Positions 1 to 10,132 are shown, counted from the stretch's first letter. The stretch is DNA of 64,000 nt from Cellvibrionales bacterium UBA7375 (GCA_949487135.1 CATAJQ010000031.1:58393-122392); one strand, 5' to 3'. Numbers and translations are program-made. The notes: generated by a model not told the origin, from the sequence alone.

Positions 1-201
<201 letters not shown>

Positions 202-213
202 CTAATGTATAAA

Positions 214-271
214 CTTCTACCGGTGAAATATGTTTAAAATTTCTTTTAACTTAACTTCACCGGTAAAGAAG
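214..271 (-). promoter_or_regulatory. Imperfect long stem-loop in glnK leader (CTTC-TACCGGTGAA ... TTCACCGGTA-aa-GAAG)
   Basis: 10-bp perfect inverted repeat 218-227 / 256-265, extended by 4 bp across a 2-nt bulge. Confidence 0.6.
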
Positions 272-278
272 TTCTTTG

Positions 279-300
279 TTTAAATCTCCCAAGATTTAAA
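279..300 (-). promoter_or_regulatory. Perfect 9-bp hairpin with 4-nt loop in glnK leader (TTTAAATCT-ccca-AGATTTAAA)
   Basis: Exact inverted repeat read directly from sequence. Confidence 0.6.
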
Positions 301-343
301 GTTGCGCGTTAAATGTATGTTTTCTAATACGCACTGAAGTCAA

Positions 344-360
344 TGCACATAGCGTGCCAA
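344..360 (-). promoter_or_regulatory. Sigma54 (RpoN) promoter for glnK
   Basis: Reverse strand TTGGCACGCTATGTGCA; -24 GG and -12 GC separated by exactly 10 nt; one mismatch to YTGGCACGrNNNTTGCW. Confidence 0.75.
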
Positions 361-452
361 CTTTTTAAAATAATGGAAAACCGCCATCATATAAGTAAAA
401 AAAGCTCAAATTTACTAATAATTAGTGCTTAAAAGTTTGCATCAAAACAATA

Positions 453-469
453 TGCACCATTTTGGTTCG
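453..469. promoter_or_regulatory. Candidate NtrC-binding site
   Basis: TGCACCATTTTGGTTCG resembles the 17-bp NtrC site TGCACYNNNNNGGTGCA with 2 mismatches in the right half; about 93 bp upstream of the sigma54 site. Confidence 0.5.
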
Positions 470-567
470 TTTTTGTTTATCCAAAGCACCTATTTGGTTA
501 GCCTTAAATTACTATGATAAGCCCAGAGAAATTTGCTACAGTAAAACCAGACAAGGAACATATACCT

Positions 568-813
568 ATGAAACCAGAAGACTTTTACCAGCAGTTAAAA
601 GACCAACTCGATTCAGCCATGACTGGCTCTAAAGCACTCAACTCTGAGGCAATGACCTATCTTCAAGCGGCAACCAATAATCTTTTTGATAAATTTGATA
701 TTGTTTCTAGAGAAGAGTTTGACGCGCAAAAAGCCGTTCTTGCTCGCTCAAGGGAAAAAATCACGCAGCTTGAACAAAAACTAGCTGAACTGGAAAAAAC
801 ATTGGCAGGCTAG
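568..813 (+). CDS. ubiK: BMFP-domain protein, ubiquinone biosynthesis accessory factor UbiK (YqiC) family
   Basis: MKPEDFYQQLKDQL...VSREEFDAQKAVLARSREKITQLEQKLAELE, BMFP pattern; start moved to the internal Met. Confidence 0.85.
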   Translation: MKPEDFYQQLKDQLDSAMTGSKALNSEAMTYLQAATNNLFDKFDIVSREEFDAQKAVLARSREKITQLEQKLAELEKTLAG

Positions 814-844
814 TCGGCACCACAGCAATCTAGAGGGACAATGG

Positions 845-2341
845 ATGTCACTTTCTACGGTTAATACCCGCGCCAAGTTAGGCTTGCAGGCACCTCTAGT
901 CTCTGTTGAGGTGCATCTTTCAAACGGATTGCCGGCATTTAACATTGTTGGCTTGCCCGAAGCCGCTGTAAAAGAGAGCAAGGACCGTTTTCGCAGCGCT
1001 ATTATCAACTCAAAGTTTGAATTCCCCAATCGGCGCATTACCGTTAACCTAGCCCCTGCCGAATTACCCAAAACGGGGAGTCGCTTTGACCTAGCCATTG
1101 CCATTGGAATTTTGGCAGCTTCAGATCAAGTACCCAAGCAGCTTATTGAACAACATGAATTTATTGGCGAATTAGCCTTATCGGGAGAACTGCGCGGCGT
1201 TGAAGCTATTCTCCCTGCAGTAATAGCCTGTGCAACTGCGGATAGACATATTATTATCAGCCCACAGAATGCCGATGAAGCCTCATTTGTTGACACTGTT
1301 ACTGTACTTGCCGCAACTAATCTTCTGCAAGTTACCGCCCACCTCCATCAAGTGCAGCCTATAGCATCATGGGGTAAAAAAACTGCAAATAATCATGCAC
1401 AGCAACCTGAGATACGCGATGTGATTGGACAGAAGCAAGCTAAACGCGCGCTAGAAATTGCTGCCTGCGGTGGCCATCATCTGTTGTTGTTTGGGCCACC
1501 GGGCACCGGAAAATCGATGTTAGCCAGCCGCTTAGGGGGTATTCTTCCGCTAATGACCAATCATCAAGCATTGCAGGTCGCCTCTATACTCTCACTCGCA
1601 AATAAGAATTTAGATCGCGATATGCTCGAGCGACCATTTCGCTCGCCTCATCATAGTGCTTCGGCTATTGCTATCGTCGGCGGTGGCAGTTCACCAAAGC
1701 CGGGGGAAATTTCCCTTGCCCATGAGGGAGTTCTATTTCTTGATGAATTTCCAGAGTTTCAACGATCTGTTGTAGAAATGTTACGTGAACCTCTAGAATC
1801 GGGTGAAATCAACATCTCGCGCGCCACAGCACAACTTACCTTCCCTGCCCAATTCCAACTGATAGCAGCAATGAATCCATGCCCCTGTGGCTACATGGGA
1901 AGTGACCGCTGTCATTGCAGCGCAGAAAAAATAGCCCGTTACCAAAGTAAAATATCCGGCCCTATATTGGATCGCATTGATCTCCATATACCAGTAACCA
2001 ATATTAAAAATAAGCAATTATTTCAGACACAGGGACAGCAAGGAGAATCTAATCAGCAAATTAGCCAAAGAGTCAATCGGGCAAGGTCAATACAGATGGC
2101 TAGACAGGGGCTTATTAATTCGAGACTTGATAACCAACAACTTAAAAAAGTATGCCCGCTAAATCAACAACAACAGGATTTTTTAGATCAGGCTATTAAT
2201 AGCTATAAACTTTCTACCAGAAGTTTTCACCGTTTACTTAAGGTTGCGCGAAGTATTGCAGATTTAGCCGAACTACAGTTTCCCGATATTGCGCAGTATC
2301 AAGAAGCCCTTAGTTACCGCAGTCAGTTTAATACCCATTAA
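845..2341 (+). CDS. comM: YifB/ComM family Mg-chelatase-like AAA+ ATPase
   Basis: GPPGTGKSMLASRLGGILP Walker A, FRSPHHSAS, LFLDEFPEF, AAMNPCPCGY. Confidence 0.95.
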   Translation: MSLSTVNTRAKLGLQAPLVSVEVHLSNGLPAFNIVGLPEAAVKESKDRFRSAIINSKFEFPNRRITVNLAPAELPKTGSRFDLAIAIGILAASDQVPKQLIEQHEFIGELALSGELRGVEAILPAVIACATADRHIIISPQNADEASFVDTVTVLAATNLLQVTAHLHQVQPIASWGKKTANNHAQQPEIRDVIGQKQAKRALEIAACGGHHLLLFGPPGTGKSMLASRLGGILPLMTNHQALQVASILSLANKNLDRDMLERPFRSPHHSASAIAIVGGGSSPKPGEISLAHEGVLFLDEFPEFQRSVVEMLREPLESGEINISRATAQLTFPAQFQLIAAMNPCPCGYMGSDRCHCSAEKIARYQSKISGPILDRIDLHIPVTNIKNKQLFQTQGQQGESNQQISQRVNRARSIQMARQGLINSRLDNQQLKKVCPLNQQQQDFLDQAINSYKLSTRSFHRLLKVARSIADLAELQFPDIAQYQEALSYRSQFNTH

Positions 2342-2424
2342 AAACCAATAGCACAGAGTTAATTGATGATTAAATGGTTAAAATTAGTAATAATCTCTTA
2401 ACCAATATTATTTGAGACTCATCA

Positions 2425-2751
2425 ATGCCAAATAAAGAATCGCGTCTTGTGTACTCCACCGAAACTGGTCGTATAAAGCAACAAAGCGAACCCAGCCCAT
2501 CGTTACAATCCGATGGCATTATTCGTATTCGCCGAGAAACTAAAGGCCGAAAAGGCAAAGGCGTTACCACCATCAGCGGATTTGATTTGGAAGCAGACAA
2601 GTTAAAGGCTTTGGCAAAACAGCTTAAAAAGAGCTGCTCTACGGGCGGCACTGTAAAAGATGGCGTTATTGAAATTCAGGGCGATCACCGCGAAACATTA
2701 AAACAGCAATTAGAAAAAATGGGGCACCCCGTTAAATTGGCTGGCGGCTAG
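2425..2751 (+). CDS. yciH: Translation initiation factor Sui1 (YciH family)
   Basis: Sui1 fold motif IRIRRETKGRKGKGVTTISGF...GGTVKDGVIEIQGDHRE. Confidence 0.93.
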   Translation: MPNKESRLVYSTETGRIKQQSEPSPSLQSDGIIRIRRETKGRKGKGVTTISGFDLEADKLKALAKQLKKSCSTGGTVKDGVIEIQGDHRETLKQQLEKMGHPVKLAGG

Positions 2752-4646
2752 TGAGTATGGAATCTAAAACCGCTCTACCATTTGGCACTTGGCCATCATC
2801 ATTAAGCGCAGAAAAAGTTGCCAGCGCTGCACCTAAGATAAATCATATCCAATGCTGCAATCACCTAGTTACTTGGGTAGAAAGCCGACCCAATGAGGGT
2901 GGTAGAAATGTAATTATTGGCCGCAGTAAAAACGGATTGATAAAAGACCTGATTCCAGCACCCTATAGCCACTATAGTCGTGTGCATGAATATGGCGGCA
3001 TGGCTTACGCGTTATCAGAAAATAGTATCTATTTTGTCAACGCTTCCGATCAGCGTATTTACCAGCAACAATTTGGTACTACAACCCCAGTAGCCATTAC
3101 TGAATCTGGCCCTCGCTTTGCCGATTTGATAATCGATAGTGTTAACCATCGACTAATTGCCGTTTGTGAGCAACATGATGAAACGACTGAACCAGAAAAC
3201 TATTTGGTCGGTATTTCACTTGCAGCAGGCAACATGCAGATAACCCCGCTTGCCAGAGGCGCTGATTTTTATGCTTACCCACGAATCAGCCCGGATGGAA
3301 AAAGCCTGTGTTGGATAGAATGGAATCATCCCAATATGCCATGGGACAGCACCCAACTGTGGCAGGCAGATATTCATAACCATTGCCTTGAGAACAAACG
3401 ACTAATAGCAGGAGGCGATGGACTTGAAGCTATATTTCAACCTCAGTGGTCGCCAGACAATCGATTATACTATGTCTCTGATCGCAATAACTGGTGGAAT
3501 ATATACTCTGCCGACCATGGAGTTATTGTTGATATGCCCGCTGAATTTGCTACACCTCTGTGGCAATTTGGCATGTCAACTTATGATTTTATAGACGCCA
3601 ATACAATTGGCTGCCTGTGGACTCAGCAAGGCGTTTGGTATTGCGGCTTTGTGGATATTGCCAAGGGTACATTGCAACCAGTGGCGAGCACCTATAAATC
3701 GATGCAAGCTGCTTGCTGTGATTCCGGTGGCTTATATATGGTGGCTGGCGCGCCCGATATTGCCGATCAAGTGGTTACTGTTTCGCAAAAGGGTATGGTC
3801 GAGGCTATCTATTCCCCCTCAAATCTTAATATAGCCACCGAAGACCTTGCTAAACCAGAATCTATAAGTTTCCCAACGGCAAATAACACCAGCGTTCAGG
3901 CATTTTTTTACCCTCCAACTAATAGTCAATATCGTGGTGAAGACAACCAACTACCGCCCGTTATCGCCATCTGTCATGGTGGACCCACAGGTGCTACTGA
4001 CTGCAGTTTAAATTTAAAAATTCAGTATTGGACGAACAGAGGCTTTGCCGTAGTGGATATCAATTACCGTGGCAGTACCGGTTTTGGCAGGTATTATCGC
4101 GATGCGTTAAATGGCGCCTGGGGGCTAGCGGATATCGAAGACACTCAATACGCCATTAAGTTTTTAACTACACAGCAAAAAGTTGACCCACAGCGATGTA
4201 TTATTCGTGGCAGCAGTGCCGGTGGCTATACAGTATTATCGGCGCTTACCTTCACAGATACTTTTAAGGCAGGAGCAAGCCTTTACGGCATTGGCAACCT
4301 TGAAACCCTGGCTAGTGATACCCATAAATTTGAATCGCGCTACTTAGACAAATTAGTTGGGCCCTACCCTGAACAAAAAGCTATTTATCAACAGCGATCA
4401 CCGATTAATCATATAGACCAACTTAACTGCCCAGTGATATTTCTGCAGGGCTTAGAAGATAAGGTAGTACCCCCCAATCAAGCGGAGCTGATGGTAAATA
4501 GCCTTAAGAAAAAAGGTATTCCTGTAGTTTATGTTAAATTTCCCGACGAGGGTCATGGCTTTCGAAAAGCGGAAAACATTATTCGCGCCATGCAAGCTGA
4601 GCTCGATTTTTATTGCGATGTATTTGATTTGGCGCAAAGGTCCTAA
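2751..4646 (+). CDS. S9 family peptidase (prolyl oligopeptidase type)
   Basis: Beta-propeller N-terminal part and C-terminal hydrolase: CHGGPTGATD, RGSSAGGYTVL, DEGHGF. Confidence 0.92.
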   Translation: MSMESKTALPFGTWPSSLSAEKVASAAPKINHIQCCNHLVTWVESRPNEGGRNVIIGRSKNGLIKDLIPAPYSHYSRVHEYGGMAYALSENSIYFVNASDQRIYQQQFGTTTPVAITESGPRFADLIIDSVNHRLIAVCEQHDETTEPENYLVGISLAAGNMQITPLARGADFYAYPRISPDGKSLCWIEWNHPNMPWDSTQLWQADIHNHCLENKRLIAGGDGLEAIFQPQWSPDNRLYYVSDRNNWWNIYSADHGVIVDMPAEFATPLWQFGMSTYDFIDANTIGCLWTQQGVWYCGFVDIAKGTLQPVASTYKSMQAACCDSGGLYMVAGAPDIADQVVTVSQKGMVEAIYSPSNLNIATEDLAKPESISFPTANNTSVQAFFYPPTNSQYRGEDNQLPPVIAICHGGPTGATDCSLNLKIQYWTNRGFAVVDINYRGSTGFGRYYRDALNGAWGLADIEDTQYAIKFLTTQQKVDPQRCIIRGSSAGGYTVLSALTFTDTFKAGASLYGIGNLETLASDTHKFESRYLDKLVGPYPEQKAIYQQRSPINHIDQLNCPVIFLQGLEDKVVPPNQAELMVNSLKKKGIPVVYVKFPDEGHGFRKAENIIRAMQAELDFYCDVFDLAQRS

Positions 4647-4647
4647 T

Positions 4648-5151
4648 ATGTCGCGTTACAGACCCCCTCCCCCGAAAAGCTCGGCCTATATTACCGCCGA
4701 AGGTGCCGCCAAATTACGCGCCGAAGTCCGTCAATTATGGAAAGTGGAACGTCCTCAAGTCACCCAAGTGGTGCATGAGGCGGCAAAAAATGGTGACCGC
4801 TCAGAAAATGGCGACTATATTTATGGCAAGCGGCGTTTGCGCGAAATTGATAGCCGTGTGCGTTACTTAAGTAAACGACTTGAAAATGCCACTATTGTTG
4901 AGGATAAGCCAAGAGATACCTCGGCGGTATATTTTGCGGCTTGGGTCACCCTAGAAGATCAGGACAACCCTGATGCACCACCCCAACGACTGCGTTTAGT
5001 TGGCTCTGATGAAATCGATGCAGAGCAAAATTGGATTAGTATTGATTCGCCTTTGGCGCGAGCCCTAATAGGCAAGTCTGTCGATGACGAAGTTCAGGTA
5101 ACAACACCAGAGGGTGAACGCTATTTTGTTATTGTTGCCATTAATTATTAA
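4648..5151 (+). CDS. greB: Transcription elongation factor GreB
   Basis: MSRYRPPPPKSSAYITAEGAAKLRAEVRQLW...RSENGDYIYGKRRLREIDSRVRYL; start corrected to the internal Met. Confidence 0.95.
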   Translation: MSRYRPPPPKSSAYITAEGAAKLRAEVRQLWKVERPQVTQVVHEAAKNGDRSENGDYIYGKRRLREIDSRVRYLSKRLENATIVEDKPRDTSAVYFAAWVTLEDQDNPDAPPQRLRLVGSDEIDAEQNWISIDSPLARALIGKSVDDEVQVTTPEGERYFVIVAINY

Positions 5152-5233
5152 CCCAATATGTAGTCAATACTTTGAAATTTTATAGATATGGCATTCCAAA
5201 AGGCAAATTTATTATCTATCCCCATAAAAACAA

Positions 5234-5264
5234 GATATTTCTAGGGCGATAGTCGAGAAATATC
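5234..5264 (-). terminator. Possible intrinsic terminator straddling the pdxH stop codon
   Basis: 8-bp perfect inverted repeat GATATTTC...GAAATATC followed on the minus strand by TTGTTTTTATG; AT-rich stem. Confidence 0.4.
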
Positions 5265-5876
5265 CCAGCTATCGTCATTTAACTGATAGCGAAATCTGTC
5301 GTGTAAGCGTTTCTCGCCACCCTGCCAAAACTCAATTTCAGTCGGCACAATACGATAACCTCCCCAGAAATCTGGCAGAGGTACATCACCGTTTGAAAAC
5401 TGTTCTTTTAGCTTGTTAAATTCATTCTCTAAAGTCTGCCTTGAGTCAATTACACTACTTTGCTTTGATGCCCAGGCACCTAGCTGACTTTCAACGGGTC
5501 GACTCAAAAAGTAGTTTAAAACCTCGTCTCTTGGCAACGACTCAGCACAACCGCCAACAATGACCTGCCGATCTAACTGCAACCAAGGAAAATGTAAACT
5601 CACTTTTTGATTGGCCTGAATTTCTTTGGCTTTTCGGCTCTCTAAGTTGGTATAAAATACAAATCCGCCTGTATCAAAATGCTTGAGCAATACCATTCGC
5701 TGCGAGGGCTGACCGTCAGCATCCACAGACGCAATACTCATGGCAGTAGGGTCTTGAATTTGCGACTCAATCGCTTGATTCATCCATAACTCAAATTGTG
5801 AAAATGGCTCATCCATTAATGAAGCACGGGTTAGCACAGCGTAATCATATTCTCGACGATTATCTTCTAAACTCAT
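5241..5876 (-). CDS. pdxH: Pyridoxamine 5'-phosphate oxidase
   Basis: Full-length; [56 protein letters not shown]. Confidence 0.96.
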   Translation of the reverse strand: MSLEDNRREYDYAVLTRASLMDEPFSQFELWMNQAIESQIQDPTAMSIASVDADGQPSQRMVLLKHFDTGGFVFYTNLESRKAKEIQANQKVSLHFPWLQLDRQVIVGGCAESLPRDEVLNYFLSRPVESQLGAWASKQSSVIDSRQTLENEFNKLKEQFSNGDVPLPDFWGGYRIVPTEIEFWQGGEKRLHDRFRYQLNDDSWDISRLSP

Positions 5877-6140
5877 ATTGACTCCAAAGTGATTTCAAAA
5901 AAACCAAGATATATCTAATTTACCATAGTTAGTGCTTAGCTTGGCGCTTATTGTTAGCATCAATAAACAGTTGTACGTTAGCTAGAATTTTTTGCTCACA
6001 ATTTTATGACCAATTTGACGCTAAATTGAGGCTAAAACGCATGAAATGCTAATAATAACAATGATTAAGCTATAAAAATGCTGATGACAGGCGTATACTC
6101 CGCGCCTCTCGCTGTTGAGAGCATAACCAAAGGTAATTTA

Positions 6141-8033
6141 ATGTCTTCTAACGAATTTCTATCACTGGGTATCAGTGCACCGGTGCTTAAAGCTGTTCAA
6201 AATTTGGGTTACGAGCAGCCCTCGCCAATTCAAGCGCAAAGTATCCCTATTCTTTTAAGTGGTAAAAATCTTTTAGGTACTGCCCAAACTGGTACTGGTA
6301 AGACAGCGGCGTTTGCCCTGCCTTTGCTTAGCAATATTGATCCACAGCAAAAAACACCGCAAATCTTGGTGCTTACACCTACGCGTGAGCTCGCTATTCA
6401 GGTAGCTGAAGCGTTTCAAAGTTATGCTAAACATATCAAAGGTTTCCATGTACTGCCTATTTATGGTGGTGCTGATATTGGTGGTCAGTTGCGCGGCTTA
6501 AAACGTGGCGCGCAGGTAGTTGTTGGTACGCCTGGTCGTATACTGGACCACCTTAAACGCAAAAGTCTAAATCTAAGCCAAGTAAAATCATTGGTATTAG
6601 ATGAAGCCGATGAAATGTTGCGTATGGGTTTTATTGATGACGTAGAAACTATTCTTTCAAAAACCCCCGCCGAAAGTCAGCGTGCACTATTTTCTGCCAC
6701 CATGCCTGCAGCAATTAAACGTGTGGCTGACACCTATCTTGGCGATGCTGAACAAGTTCGCATCAAGAGCAAAACCCAAACCGTCGAGCGCATCAAGCAA
6801 CAGTATGTCACTGTAAAAGCACACCAGAAAATGGACGCGCTAACTCGCGTTCTTGAAGTAGAGCAGTTTGATGGCATGATTATCTTTGTGCGCACCAAAT
6901 CCTCTACCCTGAATATTGCCGAGCGCCTTGAAGCACGCGGCTTCTCAACAGCAGCACTCAATGGCGACCTAACACAGGCTCTAAGAGAGCGCACCATTAG
7001 TAAACTTAAGCGCGGTCAAATTGATGTGGTTGTAGCGACAGATGTTGCGGCTCGCGGGCTTGATGTTGAGCGTATCAGTCATGTTATCAACTTTGATATC
7101 CCCTATGACAACGAGTCTTATGTCCATCGAATTGGCAGAACCGGTCGTGCTGGCAGAGAGGGTAATGCAATATTGTTTATTACTCCAAAAGAAACTCGCT
7201 TACTGCGCTCAATTGAAAAAACCACTAAAAGCACTATTGCTCCGCTGACTATGCCATCAAATGCCCAAGTCAGCGATCAACGTATTCAGCAATTCACTGA
7301 GCAATTATCTAGAACATTAGAAACGCCGCGTTTAGATAAATTCCGTGAAATGATTGTTAAATATGTTGAAGAAAATGATTTAGATATGGCAGATGTGGCT
7401 GCCGCTCTGACCTATGAAAATCAAAAAGAGCGCCCACTATTTCCTAAACTGGATAATATTGTTGCGCCTCGCCGGGATAACTCTGGTAAAAACAGAGATA
7501 AAAATAAAGATAGAGACGGCAAAAATAGAGATAGAAAAGCAAAGGACAGCTTTTCTAAAGATAGCAATTCTAGAAATTCTAGAGCCAAATCTGAACGCGT
7601 GATTCGCGATGAAGATGGCAATGAAGTACCTATGCTAACTTACCGTTTAGAAGTTGGTAAAAATGACAGCGTTGAGCCTTCAAATATTGTTGGCGCGATT
7701 GCCAATGAAGCTGATATTAGTAGCCAATATATTGGCCAGATTATTCTGCATGATGATTATAGTACGGTAGATCTTCCCGATGGCATGCCAGATGACATCT
7801 TCAAAACCCTAAAAAAGGCAAGAGTGCGCTCAAAAGCACTCAATATTAGCATCGACAAAGGTGGTGATAAATCCGCACCTTCCAGCCGATCACCAAGACC
7901 AAGAAAAGGTCCAAAAAAGGTAAAATCGGCTGGTCACGATAATTCATCAAAGCGAAAAACAGCCAAGAATGATGGCAGCGCACCGCTAAAGAAAAAGAAA
8001 AAGACCTACACCAAAAAAGACAAAAAGAAATAA
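6141..8033 (+). CDS. deaD: DEAD-box ATP-dependent RNA helicase DeaD/CsdA
   Basis: AQTGTGKTAAFALP, LDEADEMLRMGF, SATMP, HRIGRTGRAGREG; C-terminal DbpA-like RNA-binding region and Lys-rich tail. Confidence 0.94.
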   Translation: MSSNEFLSLGISAPVLKAVQNLGYEQPSPIQAQSIPILLSGKNLLGTAQTGTGKTAAFALPLLSNIDPQQKTPQILVLTPTRELAIQVAEAFQSYAKHIKGFHVLPIYGGADIGGQLRGLKRGAQVVVGTPGRILDHLKRKSLNLSQVKSLVLDEADEMLRMGFIDDVETILSKTPAESQRALFSATMPAAIKRVADTYLGDAEQVRIKSKTQTVERIKQQYVTVKAHQKMDALTRVLEVEQFDGMIIFVRTKSSTLNIAERLEARGFSTAALNGDLTQALRERTISKLKRGQIDVVVATDVAARGLDVERISHVINFDIPYDNESYVHRIGRTGRAGREGNAILFITPKETRLLRSIEKTTKSTIAPLTMPSNAQVSDQRIQQFTEQLSRTLETPRLDKFREMIVKYVEENDLDMADVAAALTYENQKERPLFPKLDNIVAPRRDNSGKNRDKNKDRDGKNRDRKAKDSFSKDSNSRNSRAKSERVIRDEDGNEVPMLTYRLEVGKNDSVEPSNIVGAIANEADISSQYIGQIILHDDYSTVDLPDGMPDDIFKTLKKARVRSKALNISIDKGGDKSAPSSRSPRPRKGPKKVKSAGHDNSSKRKTAKNDGSAPLKKKKKTYTKKDKKK

Positions 8034-8035
8034 CC

Positions 8036-10132
8036 TTAGTGCTGTCGTCTAAACGGCGGCAGCGCATCCATTAGCTGCCCACCATAGCGCTTAGTTAGCA
8101 AGCGCTTGTCTAAAATAGTTACAGTGCCAGTATCAGTTTCAGTTCGCAATAGACGACCACAGGCCTGAATAAGGCGCAATGAAGCTATAGGCAATGCTAT
8201 ATCGAAGAAAGAATTTCCTCCCTTAGCCTCAACCCACTCAGACAAAGCTTCATGGAGCGGATCATCGGGCACCATAAAGGGTAATTTAGCAATAATGACA
8301 TGCTTGCAATAGTCCCCCGGTAAATCAACACCCTCAGCAAAACTAGCTAGACCCATTAAAACACTGGTTTTTCCTTGATCAACCCGCTCTTTATGCAGCC
8401 TTACCATTTCGCGATTAGAATACTTGCCCTGTACTAGGCTTATGCTTTGTATATCAGAATCGAGTCGATCATAAACCTCATCCATTTGCCGCCGAGAAGA
8501 AAAAAGCAACAGCGTACCGACTTTTTTCTCAACCATAGCAGCGAAGTTATCAGCAATATAATCTGTATGCTGATCAATAGAATTACCCTCAATACAGTTA
8601 TTAGGGACACGCAGTGTGGCGGCTTCGGCATAATCAAAGGCACCCGCAACTGATAGAAACTGTGCAGTTTCAGGGATGCCTGTTTCGCGCTTAAGGCTAT
8701 TAAATGTCCCCAGAGATCGCAAGGTAGCTGAAGTAATCACCGCGCCATAACAACAGCCCCACAGTTGTTCACCCAGAATATCTGTGGCTTGAATAGGGCT
8801 GGCATTAATGGCGATATCTAAATTACCAGAACCTGTATCATCGAGTCGCAACCAGCTAGCCAAGGGAACTTTATTAGTGGTCGGCTGCTGCTTTAAACGG
8901 TCCCACAGCGCCAACAGACTTTCACTCTTAGTTAACCAACTGCCCACCTGCTGATAAAACAACTCTACATCTGCATTGGGTACGGAATAATCTTTATCAC
9001 TAAGGGCTTCATTTAAGGTATCTCTTAGCACCTCAACCCGACCCATCCAACGGCTGGTAAGCGAGCTAATATTTTGAGCTATTTCACGTGTGTCTTCACC
9101 TACATCACCTTGAGGGAATCGGTAAAGCTGGCGTTCATCTTCTACGTTGTCTAGGTAAACTTTAAACCTTGGGTAGGAAACCGTAAGGAGGTCCATAACC
9201 TCTTTGGCACCTTTTTCGATGCGCGGCAACATCTCAGTAATGGTCGTATCTTTTTCAAATACCGGCGCCTGACCTTTGAGCTGTTTGGGAAGCCTCTCCA
9301 ACCAATTGATGGTTGTATTGATACGACATTGAGCACCGAAATGCTTTACCGCCGTTTCGCCCAAGCGATGCCCCTCATCAAATATATAAATACAATCTTC
9401 GGGCGGTGGTAAAATTGCACCACCCCCCAAAGCTAAGTCAGCCATCACTAAATCGTGATTAGCTACAATACAATCAGCCTCTTCAAGCTCAGAGCGCGCC
9501 TTAAAAAAAGGACACTGATCTACAAACTGACAACGTCGCCCGGTGCACTGTCGGTGATCCACCGTCAGCGTGCGCCAATCTGCATCGGCAATTCGACTAT
9601 CCCATGCGTCGCGATCACCATCCCAACTTCCATCCTCTAACGATTCTGATAATTCTTGATATAGATCTTCACTATCGCCATTGGGGTTAAATTGCAGTTC
9701 ATCTTCAAATAGAAATAGACCCGCCTCTTTGGACTTAATCGCGTCCATACACTGCTGTAAACGCAAATTACAAATATAGCGCCCACGGCCCTTTACCAGT
9801 GCAACTTGGTAATCCCAGCCACAGGCTTCCAGTAAATCGGGAATATCTTTTAAAAGTAATTGTTCTTGAAGCGCAATAGTTCCGGTAGCCACAACCACTG
9901 TTTTATCTAGTGCCCGCGCTATAGGAAGAGCAGAAAGAAGGTAGGCAACGGTTTTACCGGTTCCAGTTCCAGCCTCGATAACGGCAAGTCGCTTATCGGC
10001 ATCATTATGGCTAAGGCTATTGGCAATAGCGGCCACCATTTGCTTTTGCCCCTGCCGAGGTTTTAAATCACGAGATTGTAAAAATTGCCGGTAACCCTGT
10101 TGAATGGTTTCCTTAGTTGAATCATCTAACAA
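8036..10132 (-). CDS. DinG/YoaA family ATP-dependent DNA helicase
   Basis: EAGTGTGKTVAYLL, Cys-rich FeS region, DEGHRLGETA, QACGRLLRTETDTG. Confidence 0.9.
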   Translation of the reverse strand: MLDDSTKETIQQGYRQFLQSRDLKPRQGQKQMVAAIANSLSHNDADKRLAVIEAGTGTGKTVAYLLSALPIARALDKTVVVATGTIALQEQLLLKDIPDLLEACGWDYQVALVKGRGRYICNLRLQQCMDAIKSKEAGLFLFEDELQFNPNGDSEDLYQELSESLEDGSWDGDRDAWDSRIADADWRTLTVDHRQCTGRRCQFVDQCPFFKARSELEEADCIVANHDLVMADLALGGGAILPPPEDCIYIFDEGHRLGETAVKHFGAQCRINTTINWLERLPKQLKGQAPVFEKDTTITEMLPRIEKGAKEVMDLLTVSYPRFKVYLDNVEDERQLYRFPQGDVGEDTREIAQNISSLTSRWMGRVEVLRDTLNEALSDKDYSVPNADVELFYQQVGSWLTKSESLLALWDRLKQQPTTNKVPLASWLRLDDTGSGNLDIAINASPIQATDILGEQLWGCCYGAVITSATLRSLGTFNSLKRETGIPETAQFLSVAGAFDYAEAATLRVPNNCIEGNSIDQHTDYIADNFAAMVEKKVGTLLLFSSRRQMDEVYDRLDSDIQSISLVQGKYSNREMVRLHKERVDQGKTSVLMGLASFAEGVDLPGDYCKHVIIAKLPFMVPDDPLHEALSEWVEAKGGNSFFDIALPIASLRLIQACGRLLRTETDTGTVTILDKRLLTKRYGGQLMDALPPFRRQH

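Noticed and set aside
4531-4647. Upstream extension of the greB ORF overlapping the S9 peptidase
   Set aside because: GreB homology begins at MSRYRPPPPKSS (4648); extension is out-of-frame peptidase sequence.
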